Below the pieces are notes generated by a model that was given only the letters and a program-made list of their open reading frames with translations, was not told where the DNA came from and made no database searches. DNA of 64,000 nt from Ustulina deusta. Taxonomy: Eukaryota > Ascomycota > Sordariomycetes > Xylariales > Xylariaceae. Shown here in pieces: positions 1 to 12,317 of this stretch; within the stretch, counting starts at the first letter, position 1, and each line of letters begins with the position of its first letter. The translations under genes and the position numbers were made by a program. Where the stretch lies: positions 1 through 64,000 of the forward strand of contig JAJNNX010000056.1 of assembly GCA_023159155.1 (NCBI GenBank), read 5' to 3'.

Positions 1-3000
1 TTAATAATATAAATTATACTTTATATAATTTTTAATAAAATTTTATTTTTATATTACTTAAAAATTAATAATTTATAAAAAACTTAATTTTAAATATTTT
101 TATTTTATTTTTAGTTCTTAAATAATTAAAACAATTTTAGCTTTTAAATATAGCTAGCTTTTTACTATTAAATAATTTTAAAATTTCTTTTTTAATAAAA
201 AAAAAAAAATTTAAGCATTAGATTTTTTTATAAATATTTTAAGCAAACTAATATTTAAAAAAAAATCTAAAAAAAATTAAAAATTAAAACTTAAAAAAGC
301 AAAATTTAAATTAAAACTAAAACTATTTAAAATAAGTAATATATTTAAAAATATAGCACTAAATATTATAGCTATATAAATTTATAACTTTATATTAGTT
401 TTAGTAAAACTTTTCTATTAAATAAAAAAAATAAAATATTAATTTTTTAATATATTTACTTTAATATTTTTAAAAAATAACAATAATTTAATAATAAAAA
501 ATATATTTAAAAATATTAATTTTAAATTTTTTAGTTTTATTACTTTATTTATTTTTTGTTTTATTAGTTTATTTTTTAGCATTTTAAACTTTATTTATAT
601 TAAAAAAGCTAAAATATAAAAAACTAATCTTGGCAAGTTTGCAAAAAATAAAGCTTTATTTAATAATTAGGTTTATAAACTAGCAAAAAAGCTAAATAAA
701 AATATTATTATGTTCCGAACTAAAAATAATTAATTTTAGTATATTATAAGCTAATTAAAAAAATATACTAAAAAATTAATAAAATATATTTTTATTTAAC
801 TAAAAAATTATTTAGTAATATTATTAAAATAATCTAAGCTTTATTAATAATTTATAAAATATTTTAAGCTTATATATATAAAACTAATAAAAATATTAAT
901 AAATTTATTTTTATATTTAATAGCTTAGCTTAAAAATATTAACTAGTTAAATTATAATAAAAATATAAATTATAGAACTATTTTTATATAAACTTAAAAA
1001 AAAATTTATATAAAACTTTTATAAATTTAAATATTTTTATAAATTATTTATTAATAAAGTTATTAAATTAATATATAATATTATATAAGCTTATAAAAAC
1101 TATTAATAAACTAAACTTGCTAGCTTAATTAAATAAAAATCTAACTTAAATAATTAAGCTTTTAGTAAACTAGTTTACTAATTTTTAGCTAATTTTAAAA
1201 GTTCTAAAATATTTATTTTAAAACAATTAAAATAAACACTAATTATAAAAAAAAAAAAAACTTATTAAAATAATAAAATTTGTTTTATTTATAATAAAAA
1301 AAAGTATATATTAATTAATTGTTTTAATTAAAAGCTTAAAGTTTTAAATATTTAACTAGTAAAAAAAAGCTTTAATAAAAACAGTTCTAGTAATTTATTT
1401 AATTTAAAAAACAAATAAAATTAATACAGATTTTTTTATTAATTTTTTTATTTATTTTAGCTAAAATATATAGCTAAAACAAATTAATTATTTTTAAAAT
1501 ATTTATTTAATTATAAATTAATAATATTAAAATAAAAATTTTAGTTTTATATAATATTAGAACTTATACTTTTTTAATAATTAGTTGTAAATTTATATAA
1601 TAAATCAAGCAATAATTAAAAATAAAAATAGTTTAATTAACTAAACTTTAAAAGCTTTATAACTACTAAAGCAAAATAGTTAACAAAATTTATAAATATT
1701 TAATATATATTATAAAAATTAATAATTAATAATTTAAAAATTAAACATTTTAAATTATTAATTTTAGCTATAATATTATTATTAGTATTAAATAATTAAT
1801 AAAACAAAATATTTTAATAAAAACTTAAAAATAATAGTTAATCTAATTAAATAATTTATTTTTATTAGCTTAATTTTTATTAATAATTATAATTAAACTT
1901 TTTAATTATAAACAATAAAATATAAATCTAAAAATATAAAAAAATATAAATTAATATAATTAAGTATTAAAAAAATATTATTAAATATTAAAACAACTTT
2001 TTAAAAATAAAACAATTATTTTAAAAATAACTAAAACTAAAAAACAAAAAAAAAAACCTAGAACTTTTAAATCTAAAATAAAAAAAGTCTATATAATAAT
2101 TCCTAAAAAAAAAAAACCAAACCACTATTAAAAAAATTATATAAAACTTTTAAAATTATTTCTATTAAAATAAATAAAAATAACTAGCTAAAAAAACTTT
2201 AAAAAAGCTTATTATAATTAAGTTTATAACAACTAAAAATAATTATACTAAGCTATTTAAAAAAGATTTAAAAATAATTAATACTTTATAAAAAAATTTT
2301 TTTTAAATTAATTAAGTAGTACTATAAAAAACTTTTAATAATAAACTAATTTTATTTTAAAAAAAAAAAAACTTTTAATATATAAAATTAATATAAAACT
2401 TTTTATTTTTTTAGCTATTATACTTAAAAAAGTTTTTTTTAAAAAAAAATCTAAAATTTTGCTACTATTATAACTAAAGTTTAATATAATACTAAAACTT
2501 AATAATAAAAAATATACTTTTAGTTTTTATTAATATTTTATATTTATATAGTTTATTTTATTTAAAAAAAATTTATAAATAAGCTATTAATTATAAACTT
2601 TATTAAATAAAACATAAACTTAAACGTTATTTTTATTTTATTTGTCCTTAAATTTATAATTAATTATTAATAAAAAAAATATATTTAAAAAATCAAATTA
2701 TATTAGCTTTAAATATTAGTAATATTATATTTAATTATTATAATATTATTTAATTTATTAAACTAAATATTATTAAAACTTTTTATTAATTATTATTAAT
2801 TATAAAATTATTTTATTTTATTTTTTTTAAAACTTATAAAAAAATATTTTAATAAAAAGTTTTACTTTTTAGTTTAAAAATAAAACCTATCTAGTAGTAA
2901 GCTTTTATTAATATATAAATCTAAAAACTTTTAAACAAATTTATAAATATTTATATAAATAATATTTTAATTTATTTTAAAACTAAAAAATAGTACTAAA

Positions 3001-3269
3001 CCTATTATAAAAAAATAATCTATTATTTATATTAAGCTAAATATTAAAAAAATATTAAAAAGTTTTATTTTAATATATTTATTATTAATTATTTAAAAAT
3101 AGTTATAAAAATTAAAATAAAAATTAAAATTAATCCTATTAAAATTTAAACAATCCTAAATTAAAACTTTAATAATTTTAAAAGTACTAAATTAATTTAG
3201 TTATTTTTTAAGTTTTATAATTATATTTATATATTTATTTATTACGTTAGTAAAATTGCTATTTTTTTA

Positions 3270-3480
3270 AATTAACTATTAAAAAAAAAAAACTATTTAT
3301 AATAGGACTAAAACTAAAACAAGCTTTCGAATATATAAAACTACTAGCTTATAAAATATTTATTTTAGCTTTTTTTAAGTCCGGCTAACTAATATAAATA
3401 AAAATAGATATTTTATATAATATAACAAAAAAAATTATTTAGTAGTAATAAAAAAATATAACCTAAAAATTTATAAAATA
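3270..3480 (+). pseudogene. Degenerate reverse transcriptase/RNase H junction of element A1
   Basis: Plus-strand translation reads like the gypsy RT-RNase H linker: a LKQAFEYIK stretch followed by an ILAFF-like stretch where families have a PILAHFD-like motif, then KIDILYNITKKII in place of an ETDAS-type RNase H start. GAA to AAA, ACA to ATA and TCA to TTA changes explain most substitutions, as expected for RIP. Several TAA/TAG stops interrupt the frame. The inverted counterpart in copy A2 lies near 42600-42700. The identification rests on recalled family motifs, not on an alignment. Confidence 0.5.
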
Positions 3481-5100
3481 TTTTTTTAAAATAATAATAT
3501 TAATTAAGCAAGCTTATTTAATTTAAAACTATAAATTTTTAGTAGTAATATAAACTTTAAAATATTATTACTTAAAGCTTTTTAAAATTAAGTTTTTTAT
3601 AATAACTAATTATTAAGTTTTATTATATTTTTTAAATAAATAGATTTTATTAATATAATAAATATACTAGGCTAACTTTTTATTAAATTTTAATATTACT
3701 TTTTAATACTAACTAAAACAAAAAAATATAGTAATTAATACTTTATTAAAAAAAATAGCTAAACTTTTTATAATTAAAGCTAAAAAAATTAAAAAACAAA
3801 CAATAATATTAATTCTACTTAATAAAATACTAAGTTTTATATTAACTGTAAACTTTTTACCTAATATTTTTTAAAAAACTAACCTAATAAACCTAATTAA
3901 ATAAAAAAACTAGCTATAAAAGCTAAAAAATAAAAACAAAAAGCTATATATACCTAAAGTTATTTTAAATAAGATTATTTTTTTTATATAGCTTTAATTT
4001 AAAAAATTTATATATTTTTAATTATTATATACTAAAATTAATATAAAATAATCAAAATATTAAAACAAAAATACTACTAGTTTTATTTAAAATATAATTA
4101 TAAACAATATATATATAATTATTATAACTATAAAAAAAACAAAATATTACAAAACAAAACTTTTAGCTTTTTTTACTTATTATTTATACTAGCCGTAGTA
4201 TAGCAACATATAGTAATAAATAATAAAAATATACTACCTAATTAATAAAATTATAACTATATATAAATATTTATAAACAAGTTTAGCTATCTAATTATAA
4301 TTTTATTTAGTAAAAAAATAAATACTATAAAATTACTAGCTATATAATACTATAAAAGTTTATATAGATTTTTTAATATACTAAATAAATAAATATTAAA
4401 TAACATAAAACTATTTATTTCTAAGTTTATAGTAATAATTAATAGTTTTATAAGTATTAAGCACTACTTTAGTAATATTTACTACTTTTAAATCTAAAAA
4501 GTAATAAAATTAACTAATTAAAAACTAGACTAATAACTTTGTTTTTATATTAATAAATACTAAAATAATTAAAACATTTATTTTTTTGTTTTAAACTTTA
4601 TATATAATTCTTTATAATATTTATTAATTAATATATTACTATTAAAAATAATAATAAAAATTAAAACATAAAACCTTTTAATAATAAATATTAGCAAAAC
4701 TATTATAAATTTTAATACTAAATAACAAACGTTTAAACTAGTCCGCTAAACCTAAAACATTTAAAAAATAATATATAATATAGCAACTTTTGCATAAAAA
4801 CAATATAAACTACAAACTAACAAAAAAAAATACTTAATAAATTTTAAAATAAAAAACAAAGTCTTTTTAAAAAAAAAAAGTTTTGTAATATAAGTACTAA
4901 CTACTAAATTAAACTTTTAATTAGTTAAACTTTTCGAAATTTAAAAAAAATCAAAATTTAGCTATATTTTTAATTTGTTTAATTTTTACAAAATAAAAAA
5001 CTTATTCTATGCTAACTAATTATAAAAAATAAGCAATAACCTTTTATTTTAATAAATCTAATTACTACTTTTAGCTAAAAATATTAATAATAAAGCAAAA

Positions 5101-5290
5101 TTTAAAGTTAAACAAATTAAACAATTAAAAATATATAAAAAAAGCAAAAAGTTATAATATTAGGTTATTTAAAAAAGCTATAATTTTAATAATATTTAGT
5201 ACGTAACTTAAAATTTTAAAAACACGCTAATTAAACTTAACTAATTCTATAAAACCTATAAAAAAGCTTTTAAACTTTTTATAAAATTAT
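5101..5290 (+). pseudogene. Degenerate chromodomain at the C-terminal end of the A1 polyprotein
   Basis: Plus-strand translation gives KFKVKQIKQLKIYKKSKKL, then a stretch readable as YxVIxKSYNFNNIxYV followed by NFKNTLIKLN. Stops fall where the chromodomain core has Gln and Trp codons (YQVIWKGY and NTWY pattern), as expected if CAA/CAG became TAA/TAG and TGG became TAG/TAA. A C-terminal chromodomain is the hallmark of chromoviruses (Ty3/gypsy), where it directs integration into heterochromatin. Non-functional here. Confidence 0.6.
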
Positions 5291-5445
5291 AAAAATAAAT
5301 ATATATAGCAGCAGTTAATAAGTTTGCAAACAATTATAAAAACAATAATAAAGCAATATAATATAAAAAAAACTATACAAACCTAATATTATTAGTAATT
5401 TTAAGTTAAAACTATATTTAAACTTTTGGTTTTAAAAAAAAGTAG

Positions 5446-5679
5446 TATAATAGTTAATATATTTTAGTAAGACCTGCAAGAACTTTAGACCTATATAGCA
5501 ATAAAATAAAAAGTCTGCGTACGGACTAACCTAACTCTGCAGCTATACATATAAAGTCTATATTTACTTACTTTATAAACTCTAACTTCCTTCCTTTTTT
5601 TTTTTCTTTTTTAGCTTAAAATCTTCGTCTATAGTATTAATAAACTAGCTATAGAAGCTTTACTCGACTAATCATAACA
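5446..5679 (+). repeat. 3' LTR of element A1
   Basis: This 234-bp segment matches, as reverse complement, the LTRs at 46176-46410 and 27622-27837 plus 40557-40575. It starts TATAATAGTT (RIP form of TGTAACGGTC) after a purine-rich tract and ends ATCATAACA. It is one of at least four LTRs of this family in the window. Confidence 0.8.
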
Positions 5680-5967
5680 TTTTATTAAATATTTATTAAT
5701 AAATAATTAGTAAGCTTAAAGTAATATTATAATTAGTTAAATAAAACTTTTATAGCTAGTTTATTAATATTATAAACAAAAACTTTAAACTAAAAAAAAA
5801 AAAAAAAAAAAAAAAAGTTAGAGTTTATAGGGTGAGTAGATATAGACTTTATATGTATAGCTGTAAAGTTAGGTTGGTCCGTACGCAGACTTCCTATTTT
5901 ATTGCTATATAGGTCTGGAGTTCTTGCAGGTCTTACCAAGACTGTATAGACTGTACTAACCGTTATA
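5680..5967 (-). mobile_element. 5' LTR plus 45 bp of internal sequence from a third copy of the A family, interrupted by A1
   Basis: 5725-5967 is an LTR of the same family in the opposite orientation to the adjacent A1 LTR. The 45 bp at 5680-5724 match the internal sequence next to the A2 LTR (46131-46175). So this is the start of a minus-strand copy broken 45 bp inside its 5' LTR, exactly where A1's 3' LTR ends. The simplest reading is that A1 inserted into this copy, with the rest of the copy lying left of the window. The LTR is 243 bp because of a longer A-run and a short internal duplication near 5940-5955. Confidence 0.65.
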
Positions 5968-6940
5968 AGATCTAACTTTAAAAATATAATAGCATAAAAA
6001 TCAAAAAGAAATATTAAAACTAAAAGGCTAAAATACTTACAATTTATATACTATATATAAGATTTTTATATCTGCTACCTATTTGTATTATAACTTAGAC
6101 TTCTAAATAATCAACAAGATTACTATATATTTCTTCTAACATAGTCTGCTTCTGTAGAGAAGCACTAGCTTGGAAACATTTCAATGGGTCGGTATATATA
6201 AAGCTAAAGGTCAGCACCAACCACTAGAGCCTCAACTCTCGAAGAGTAAACTTTCCTTACAGAATATTACAATAGTATGAAATTAGCCTTTCGTTATAGT
6301 TTTTTAGAACTCATCTTCTGGCATTGTTGCAAGCAATGATATGTTTTAGCGTTCTGACAAGTTTTTATCATACAACATGTTTTCTTATATAAGCATAAAG
6401 CCATTTACTAAAAGCACCGTGCGAAGTTAATATATCTAATTAAAAGATTGTAGTCTTGTTGTTAATGGACATAAGTTTAAAATGTTAAAAGGCTATCCGG
6501 TTTAAGTAAGTCTCATTTAATATTTTCTAGTTCAAACCCTGTTTAAGCTGAGACTAGTCCGCGAAAGTATTAGAGACCTTTGCGCAACAATAAGTGTCTT
6601 CACCTACCACACGTGCAGAGTCCTAGCACTTACCGAGTTAAAAAGCTACACATAGTCTTTTTTATAAGTATTCCCACGTGCGTAGCTTTCTTGTGGATTA
6701 CGCAGGTATTATAATCAATGGATCCTACCTAGGTACCTCTCCTTAAGCAACAAACTGGGATAGTCGCTTTTCAACATCAAGGTCACGTGTTGCCCCTATA
6801 ACTAGAATACATAAGATCAGTGAGCCAATTGAACAGGATAACTCCCTTGGCGCCCAAACAAAAGGAGCTCACAACCCCCATCAATAAATAATCATCATCA
6901 CGCCACGCGTCACAAGTCTGAATACTGAATACTGCATATC
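5968..6940. other. Transition from AT-rich block to gene island; no gene recognised
   Basis: Composition rises gradually from AT-rich at 5968 to ordinary by about 6550. No convincing ORF. Three CACGTG-type motifs (near 6610, 6675 and 6784) precede the F-box-like gene and could be bHLH sites, but this is only a motif match. Confidence 0.4.
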
Positions 6941-7951
6941 ATGACCATGGCTACCAATACTGCGTCAACGCAGTATCCTCAATTACCCAATGAGGTCTAT
7001 CTCCACATCGTTGAGTTGATCACTGACTCGCGCTATCTCCCACGTGTCTGGCTCGACTTTCGCCGGGTTTCGCGCAACTTCAAGGCAATCACCGAGTCGG
7101 TGTTCGCCCGGAAACACCTCCCCCACACAATCATCGACTTTCCCACCATCACCGATATTGTCTACGACAAAGATGGTAATAAGCACCGGCCAGGGCTTGG
7201 TCTCCACTTCGAAAAGCTCTCTGGGGACAACGACGAGCGTGCAGTCTTCAGCGAGCTACGGGAAGACTATCACAAGTCAACTGAAATATTGCTTGACGAT
7301 AGTGAGGACAACCCTGAGGATACACTTTGTAAATACGTCACAACTTTATGGAAGGAATGCTTCTATGAGTATTCCCTGCCGGCTCCGGAAACGGCGTTCT
7401 CAACTCCACCTCATATTTTGAGCGTGCGTCGCATTGTTAACGATACTGCGCTTCCTGGTCTCGAGGTTAACTGGGAGAGGCACGCCATATCCGTTCTCTG
7501 GAAGGAAATGCTCACCTCTTTATTCGCTGAAGAGGAATACCTAAAGCAGGTGGAAGCTGACGAGTTCCGCGAGAAAGGCATTGCGAATGAGGACAAGTTT
7601 AAATCTCTGGGTGAACGTGCCAGGGATGGGGACCAAGGAGCCCTTGAAGAGTTCATGAAATCTATGATTTCTCAAGTTACGGACACACGCAACAAACAAC
7701 GACAGATGGTGCGCGAGAAGCGTTTTCGAAGATTGTATAATAACTATACTGACCTTGTCTTTGAAGAACAACCCAACAATCCAGGAAAGGTCAGGATCAT
7801 ACACGATGTCCAGTGGGCCACGGGTTTCGTTGATTATGACAACGAGTGGGGGCTTAAAGACCACGAATCACTTGGTCTTGAGGATGATGATTACGGAGAA
7901 TACACTGGGGAGATGGAAGAGTATGATGCCGATAGCGATGAGCAAGAATGA
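6941..7951 (+). CDS. F-box-like domain protein, hypothetical
   Basis: Single-exon ORF of 336 codons. The N-terminus (residues about 14-60) has an F-box-like pattern: LPNEVYLHIVELI, then a WLDFRRVSRNFKAIT stretch, the usual LPxEIhxxIhxhL...LRxVsRxF arrangement of fungal F-box proteins. Such proteins recruit substrates to SCF ubiquitin ligases through Skp1; the substrate is unknown here. The middle is rich in charged helices, and the last 30 residues are strongly acidic (Asp/Glu runs). Two in-frame ATGs lie at 6941 and 6947; the second sits in a better context (ACCATGG) and may be the real start. No introns seen. It lies about 1 kb from the AT-rich block yet has no stops or other RIP damage, so it appears functional. 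Specific function not recognised. Confidence 0.7.
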   Translation: MTMATNTASTQYPQLPNEVYLHIVELITDSRYLPRVWLDFRRVSRNFKAITESVFARKHLPHTIIDFPTITDIVYDKDGNKHRPGLGLHFEKLSGDNDERAVFSELREDYHKSTEILLDDSEDNPEDTLCKYVTTLWKECFYEYSLPAPETAFSTPPHILSVRRIVNDTALPGLEVNWERHAISVLWKEMLTSLFAEEEYLKQVEADEFREKGIANEDKFKSLGERARDGDQGALEEFMKSMISQVTDTRNKQRQMVREKRFRRLYNNYTDLVFEEQPNNPGKVRIIHDVQWATGFVDYDNEWGLKDHESLGLEDDDYGEYTGEMEEYDADSDEQE

Positions 7952-8707
7952 TTAGATAGATGAACATATAGGCTACAGCATTAGTTCCACCATTAAGCTC
8001 CTGCTGTGTGTAAGAAGCAAACAACTCAGCCACTTATATACCTAGTTATGGTTAAATGGAACTATGACAATTCCGATCATCCCATACAGACTACGAGCTT
8101 CGGTAACTGGTATTTTCGAATTGGTGCTGTTGAAGTAGATGCGGGTCTAGTGGCTAAGCGTCACTTCAAATCCTAAGGGGGTTATGGCATAAAATTCGTT
8201 GGCGCACGAGGCTCCTACAACATCCTCATGACTATGCCAGGGCTATGTACAAGGAGTCTCTTTGTCCTAGTTCGTGGCAGCCACGTCAAGAACGACGGTA
8301 ATGGTATATAGGAACAGAGTGGGTTAGAGTGCTGTGGGGGTCACTTGCGTCTTTAGTGGGGTTTCCCCCTTTATTTATACTTGATCTAGTCAACCGGTTG
8401 CGGGGAAACAGAAAGCGGTTGGGGGAACATGCTCCTGTGACCTCGGGATTCAGACCACGTCGCTCACCTATTTGGTATTTGCTGCGAGATGTCTCGTGGC
8501 CCTATATCATAGCCTATTGTTTATTCATTACGTATTCAGTGTCACATTCGTAGAATTTCATGCCGGTATTCAATTCAAGGGTACTGTGAGAGCTCTTATC
8601 TGTACGATGAATATAAAAACCAGCCAATTCCAGGTTCAAGTGGTGTAGATAATCTAGAAATTATATTAGTACTGTTTTTCCTGTCCTTATTCCGACACAG
8701 TATCAGC
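7952..8707. other. Intergenic region before the alcohol dehydrogenase gene
   Basis: About 750 bp without a supported gene. A 74-codon open stretch at 8329-8553 begins with GTG rather than ATG and shows no family resemblance. The segment probably holds the 3' end of the F-box transcript and the promoter of the dehydrogenase gene. Confidence 0.4.
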
Positions 8708-9985
8708 ATGTCCAGTATTCCAACCATCCAGACAGCAGCGACTGTCCCCAACTTAGGTGGCGGTGTGAAGTTCGTCCATGATTATCCCGTGCCTCAACCA
8801 GGGCATAACGAGGTCCTGGCCAAGGTCCTTTATTCCGGTGTTTGCCAAAGTGGTAAGAGATTAAGAAGCCCAGGTTATAACGGTTAACAACGCTGAATAT
8901 CAGGCGAAACTCATACGCGATCAGATCTTCATACACAGGCGGGAATTGCATCAGACCCGAACGGAAACCCCATCACCAAGGTTAAGCTGCCGCACGTCGG
9001 CGGTCACGAGGGTGTCGGTCGTATTGTAGCAATCGGGCCCGGCTGTGATGATGATATCCAGCTAGGCACGTTCGTCGGGATCAGGTTCGCAAGCCGGATC
9101 TGCAGACGGTGCGAGTTTTGCCTCGCGGGCAAGGAGCAGCACTGCATTAAAAGCACCAACCACTTGCATCACGAAGACGGCAGTTTTCAAGAGTACATTG
9201 CTCTCGATGCTGGGTACCTGACGATTCTTCCCGATGACATTGACCCGGCCGTCATCGGGCCAGTGCTCTGTGCGGGGTTGACGACATATAAGGTGCGGGT
9301 CCCGTCCTCAGCACTATAAGCCGAAGATGCTGACTCTCATCACAGGCCGTTAAGAATGCGAATGTCAAGGCTGGGGACTGGGTTGTTGTTGTTGGCGCAG
9401 GCGGTGGATTGGGCCACTTGGCTGGTACGTTACTTGATGCCGTACGTTCACTTTCCCCGTAGTATATGACTGACCTGCGTTTACACTCTAGTCCAATATG
9501 CGCGTGCACAAGGGGCTATCGTCATCGGTATAGATGGTGGAGCTAATAAAGGCGATTTCATTAAGGAGATCGGCGCAAGCGAGTATATCGACTTTACAAC
9601 CACCCCCAATCTAGAAGAGGAGGTGCACGAGCTCACGTCGGGTGGTGCCGACGCTGTCATTGTTACAGCGGCTAGCGTTAAAGCATTTCAACAGGCGGCT
9701 GATATGCTGAAGGTGGGCGGGACGCTATGTTGTGTTGGCATTCCGGCCGAGAAGGGGTACCTCTTAACGCCGATTAGCTCTATCGTGATCAAGGGGCTGC
9801 ATATTACCGGAAATCTGGTAGGGTCGCTGAAGGAGTGCTTAGAGGCTGTAGATTTGGTCAGGAGAGGTGTTGTTAAGCCGAAGATCTCGGTACGTCCCTT
9901 TGAGGACTTGCCGAAGATTTATGATGAACTTGAGAAGGGTGACGTGTCTGGGAGAGTGGTTCTCAAAATTGCCAAAGATGAATGA
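8708..9985 (+). CDS. Zinc-dependent alcohol dehydrogenase (MDR family, Adh1-type)
   Basis: Four exons give 361 aa: 8708-8852, 8925-9292, 9346-9424 and 9492-9985, with introns of 72, 53 and 67 bp. The first acceptor was chosen at 8923-8924 because it restores the family motif GVCQSDLHTQAG; an earlier AG would add residues. Catalytic zinc ligands are C46, H76 (in GGHEGVG) and C164; structural zinc ligands are C108, C111, C114 and C122. The Rossmann motif GAGGGLG is at 188-194 and precedes the NAD(H)-binding core. The family oxidises primary alcohols or reduces aldehydes in the cytosol, usually with NAD(H). Length matches yeast-type tetrameric ADHs. No organelle targeting sequence is visible. 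The substrate cannot be told from sequence. All expected metal ligands are present, so it is probably functional. Confidence 0.9.
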
Positions 9986-11411
9986 TGCCATTTAGCTATT
10001 TAGAGCAGACAGTCACCTACTCTTTCTCTAGTTTAATGTTGCTTTGCATATGGAATCCTATCAGTAGTAATATGGCTCTCTCCATCTTATCTAATCCATC
10101 TTTACCCTGAAAAATGGTCTATTAGTGTTTATAGTCTATCACTAGATAATAAGCAACGCTTTTGGTTAGCTTAGTTGGCATAGGAAAAGGAGGATGTGTG
10201 GTATTATAAGGAAAGAAACATGACGCTAACTCCGCAATTGATATAATATTCAACAATATTGGAAGGCGACAACTATGCCCTCCAGATAATTAGACACTAC
10301 TTGATGAAAGTTTAAGTTAGAATAAGTTATTATAACACAGACAAAGGATTCCTTGCCTACTTTAGAGGTGTTAACCAAAATCATTCAATATATATCTATT
10401 AAAAGTAGTATATTTGCAACCAAGAAAGAATATGTTTCTCGCCATAATTAATATTATATACAAAGTCTTTCGATTTACCGAGAAACGATTAAAAAGGAAC
10501 CACCATTTCTATTAATTTATTTTGAACGAACTCGAACTAAAAGCTACCAATCTGCCTACAACAACACGTTAAAACTTACTTTCAACCTCGCAAACACTTA
10601 AACAAGCAATATTAGGAACTTGGTTCGAGAGCCTGAGCTAACTCATCACGCGGGTCGTAGCGGTGCGGTCCACCTCGTAGCCGCCGGGCCTCCGTTTTGC
10701 CATCGGCAGGTTGACTCTACTGGTGCACCGTATTAAAAAAAAAACAGAACTATTGAGCTGCTAAATTAAGCTTATAAGCACTTTTTTTTTTTTTTTAATA
10801 AGAAAGCTTTTTGTTCTACTTATTACTATTCGTTAAAACAAAGGCATTCGCCCTTTTTGATATTCTTCTTTAAAGCTACATGGTTTTCGGCTTTGCAGAT
10901 AATCGAATAGTCTTCCCTAACGCCCTAGCTAATGCCCATTTCGTCATAGTTAAAGAAGCGGTCGGTCGAGATACTCCAGAGACCTCGTATTGCATAAAAC
11001 CTAACATTACAACAGGCTGCTTACCTAATGATTGTGGTGTACACACAAGACGATATGCAGTCTGCACGTCTATAATGCCAAAACAGCAGTCGGTGTACGG
11101 GGTGACGGGGGCATTCCGGCGGCCATTGTGTCATACGCACGTCTCCAGCGTCACTAGACGAATGGATGAGGAGCTAGTGTGCACTACATTCTATTCCAAC
11201 AACTTAAGCAGGATCTGGTATGTGACGCTAGTGACTGTACCATAACGCTACCTAAACATCTGACAAGAAGGGAACTTTATCAGGTCAGGAGCCTGGTGCC
11301 TGCATTCACTGCCTATACATGGCGCGGCGACAAGGTGTGAGTAGCAGATGATGTCTTACAACAGCAGATACCGACCTCGCAAATCTGTCCTCCTCCGTTA
11401 CGTTGAGGCAT
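9986..11411. other. Intergenic region with AT-rich and decayed sequence
   Basis: 10130-10610 is moderately AT-rich without a clear ORF. A GC-rich patch at 10620-10720 can be read on the minus strand as the end of a protein (ending ALEPSS before a stop) but is closed upstream by a stop, so it is at most a fragment. A pair of A- and T-runs lies at 10735-10800. The overlapping open frames on both strands at 10876-11245 resemble no family. I call no gene here. Confidence 0.35.
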
Positions 11412-12317
11412 CTACCTCGGTGCGTTCACCCAGTAAGGCTGCAGAGGCTCAGCCACGCCAAAACATTCTGTCAGCTTTTTGACACCCTCATCCCACGACG
11501 ACCAGTCCGGCGTCTGGGATTTGAGCAAGGCATTGATCACGAGAAAGGAAATGATATCTGTGGGTTGCGCACGGTACAGCTCAGCTTCCGAATTTTGCAG
11601 GTTTGGAGCTTCCAATGCGAGCCGTGCACGACGCAGTCCGACAAGGCGTTCGATGACATCCTGACATGAGCCCATGATATCATCTAATGTAATATCACGG
11701 CCGAAGAATTTTGCTATGCCTTTCTCAATCGCGCGCTCATTTGAACTAAGGTAAAACTCCTGAAGCGTGCTGGCACCGGTAGCAGAAGTGACGGGAGAAC
11801 CGATTTTCCGTAGTAGCCCGTAAGGTATCAATTGGTATTCATTGTAGAATTCAACAACCCGCTGCTGATCCCGTGGAGAGAGTGCAACCGGTGATCTCGC
11901 GAGGCTAAGTTCGTGTATGGTCTGTCGCGTTAGTACATCAGTAAAAGACAGGATAGCAGGATATATGGTCGGGCGTTATACATAGAGAGGAGCTAAGTAC
12001 TCGTCGATGTTCGACACTAGCTTCCCGTCGCGTTTATCACTTTGCGCCTCGGTGGCGATGAACTGCCAATCTTCTGGCCCCTCAGGTCTCCAAGCGCAGA
12101 TGGTTCCCCGGAGCCGCGGGAAAGGAAAAGACGAGCATGCATCTTCAGCCTGTTGCAAGACAGATTCGGCTTCCTCTGGGGTTTTTAATACAACGTCTTC
12201 CAGTGTCGGAAGAACCGGCTGGTTTCTGGGCTTTGACTCGCCCTCACCTTTTCTATGTGCTTGGTTCACAGGACGCTGGAAGGCCTGCCTCTTGAGTCTA
12301 TCAACACGGTCAGCCAT
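11412..12317 (-). CDS. Hypothetical protein, 281 aa, one intron
   Basis: Two exons on the minus strand: 12317-11982 (112 codons from ATG) and 11921-11412 (169 codons plus stop). The 60-bp intron has a GTATAA donor, a perfect TACTAAC branch point and a CAG acceptor, and keeps the frame, which is good support for a real gene. The N-terminus is basic (MADRVDRLKRQ). The middle has a Pro/Leu-rich stretch (NQPVLPTLEDVV) and a tryptophan-containing segment. The C-terminal part has predicted helices and ends in WVNAPR. No signal peptide, TM segment or familiar catalytic motif is seen. I do not recognise the family. The ATG is preceded by a pyrimidine-rich leader. No RIP-type damage. Confidence 0.65.

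Larger units (their letters stand above)
1..5679 (+). mobile_element. RIP-mutated Ty3/gypsy chromovirus-like LTR retrotransposon, copy A1 (left end outside window)
   Basis: Extremely AT-rich. It aligns by eye, in inverted orientation, with 40576-46175 (element A2), the differences being mainly transitions. Plus-strand translation gives gypsy pol relics interrupted by TAA/TAG stops: an RT/RNase H-like stretch near 3300-3480 and a chromodomain-like stretch near 5100-5290. A purine-rich tract (about 5434-5445) immediately precedes the 3' LTR, which fixes the orientation. By comparison with A2 (6,070 bp without its insert), roughly 390 bp, meaning the 5' LTR and about 150 bp of internal sequence, lie left of the window. 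No intact ORF remains. Assignment to chromoviruses is inferred from the chromodomain relic. Confidence 0.75.

Noticed and set aside
8329..8553. 74-codon open frame with hydrophobic segments
   Set aside because: Starts with GTG, no ATG, no splice context and no family resemblance.
10610..10660. GGTTCGA resembling a tRNA T-arm
   Set aside because: The flanking bases cannot pair into a T stem and no acceptor, D or anticodon arm could be built.
10876..11245. Overlapping 121-codon plus and 63-codon minus frames
   Set aside because: No domain, no supporting splice sites, and equal openness on both strands.
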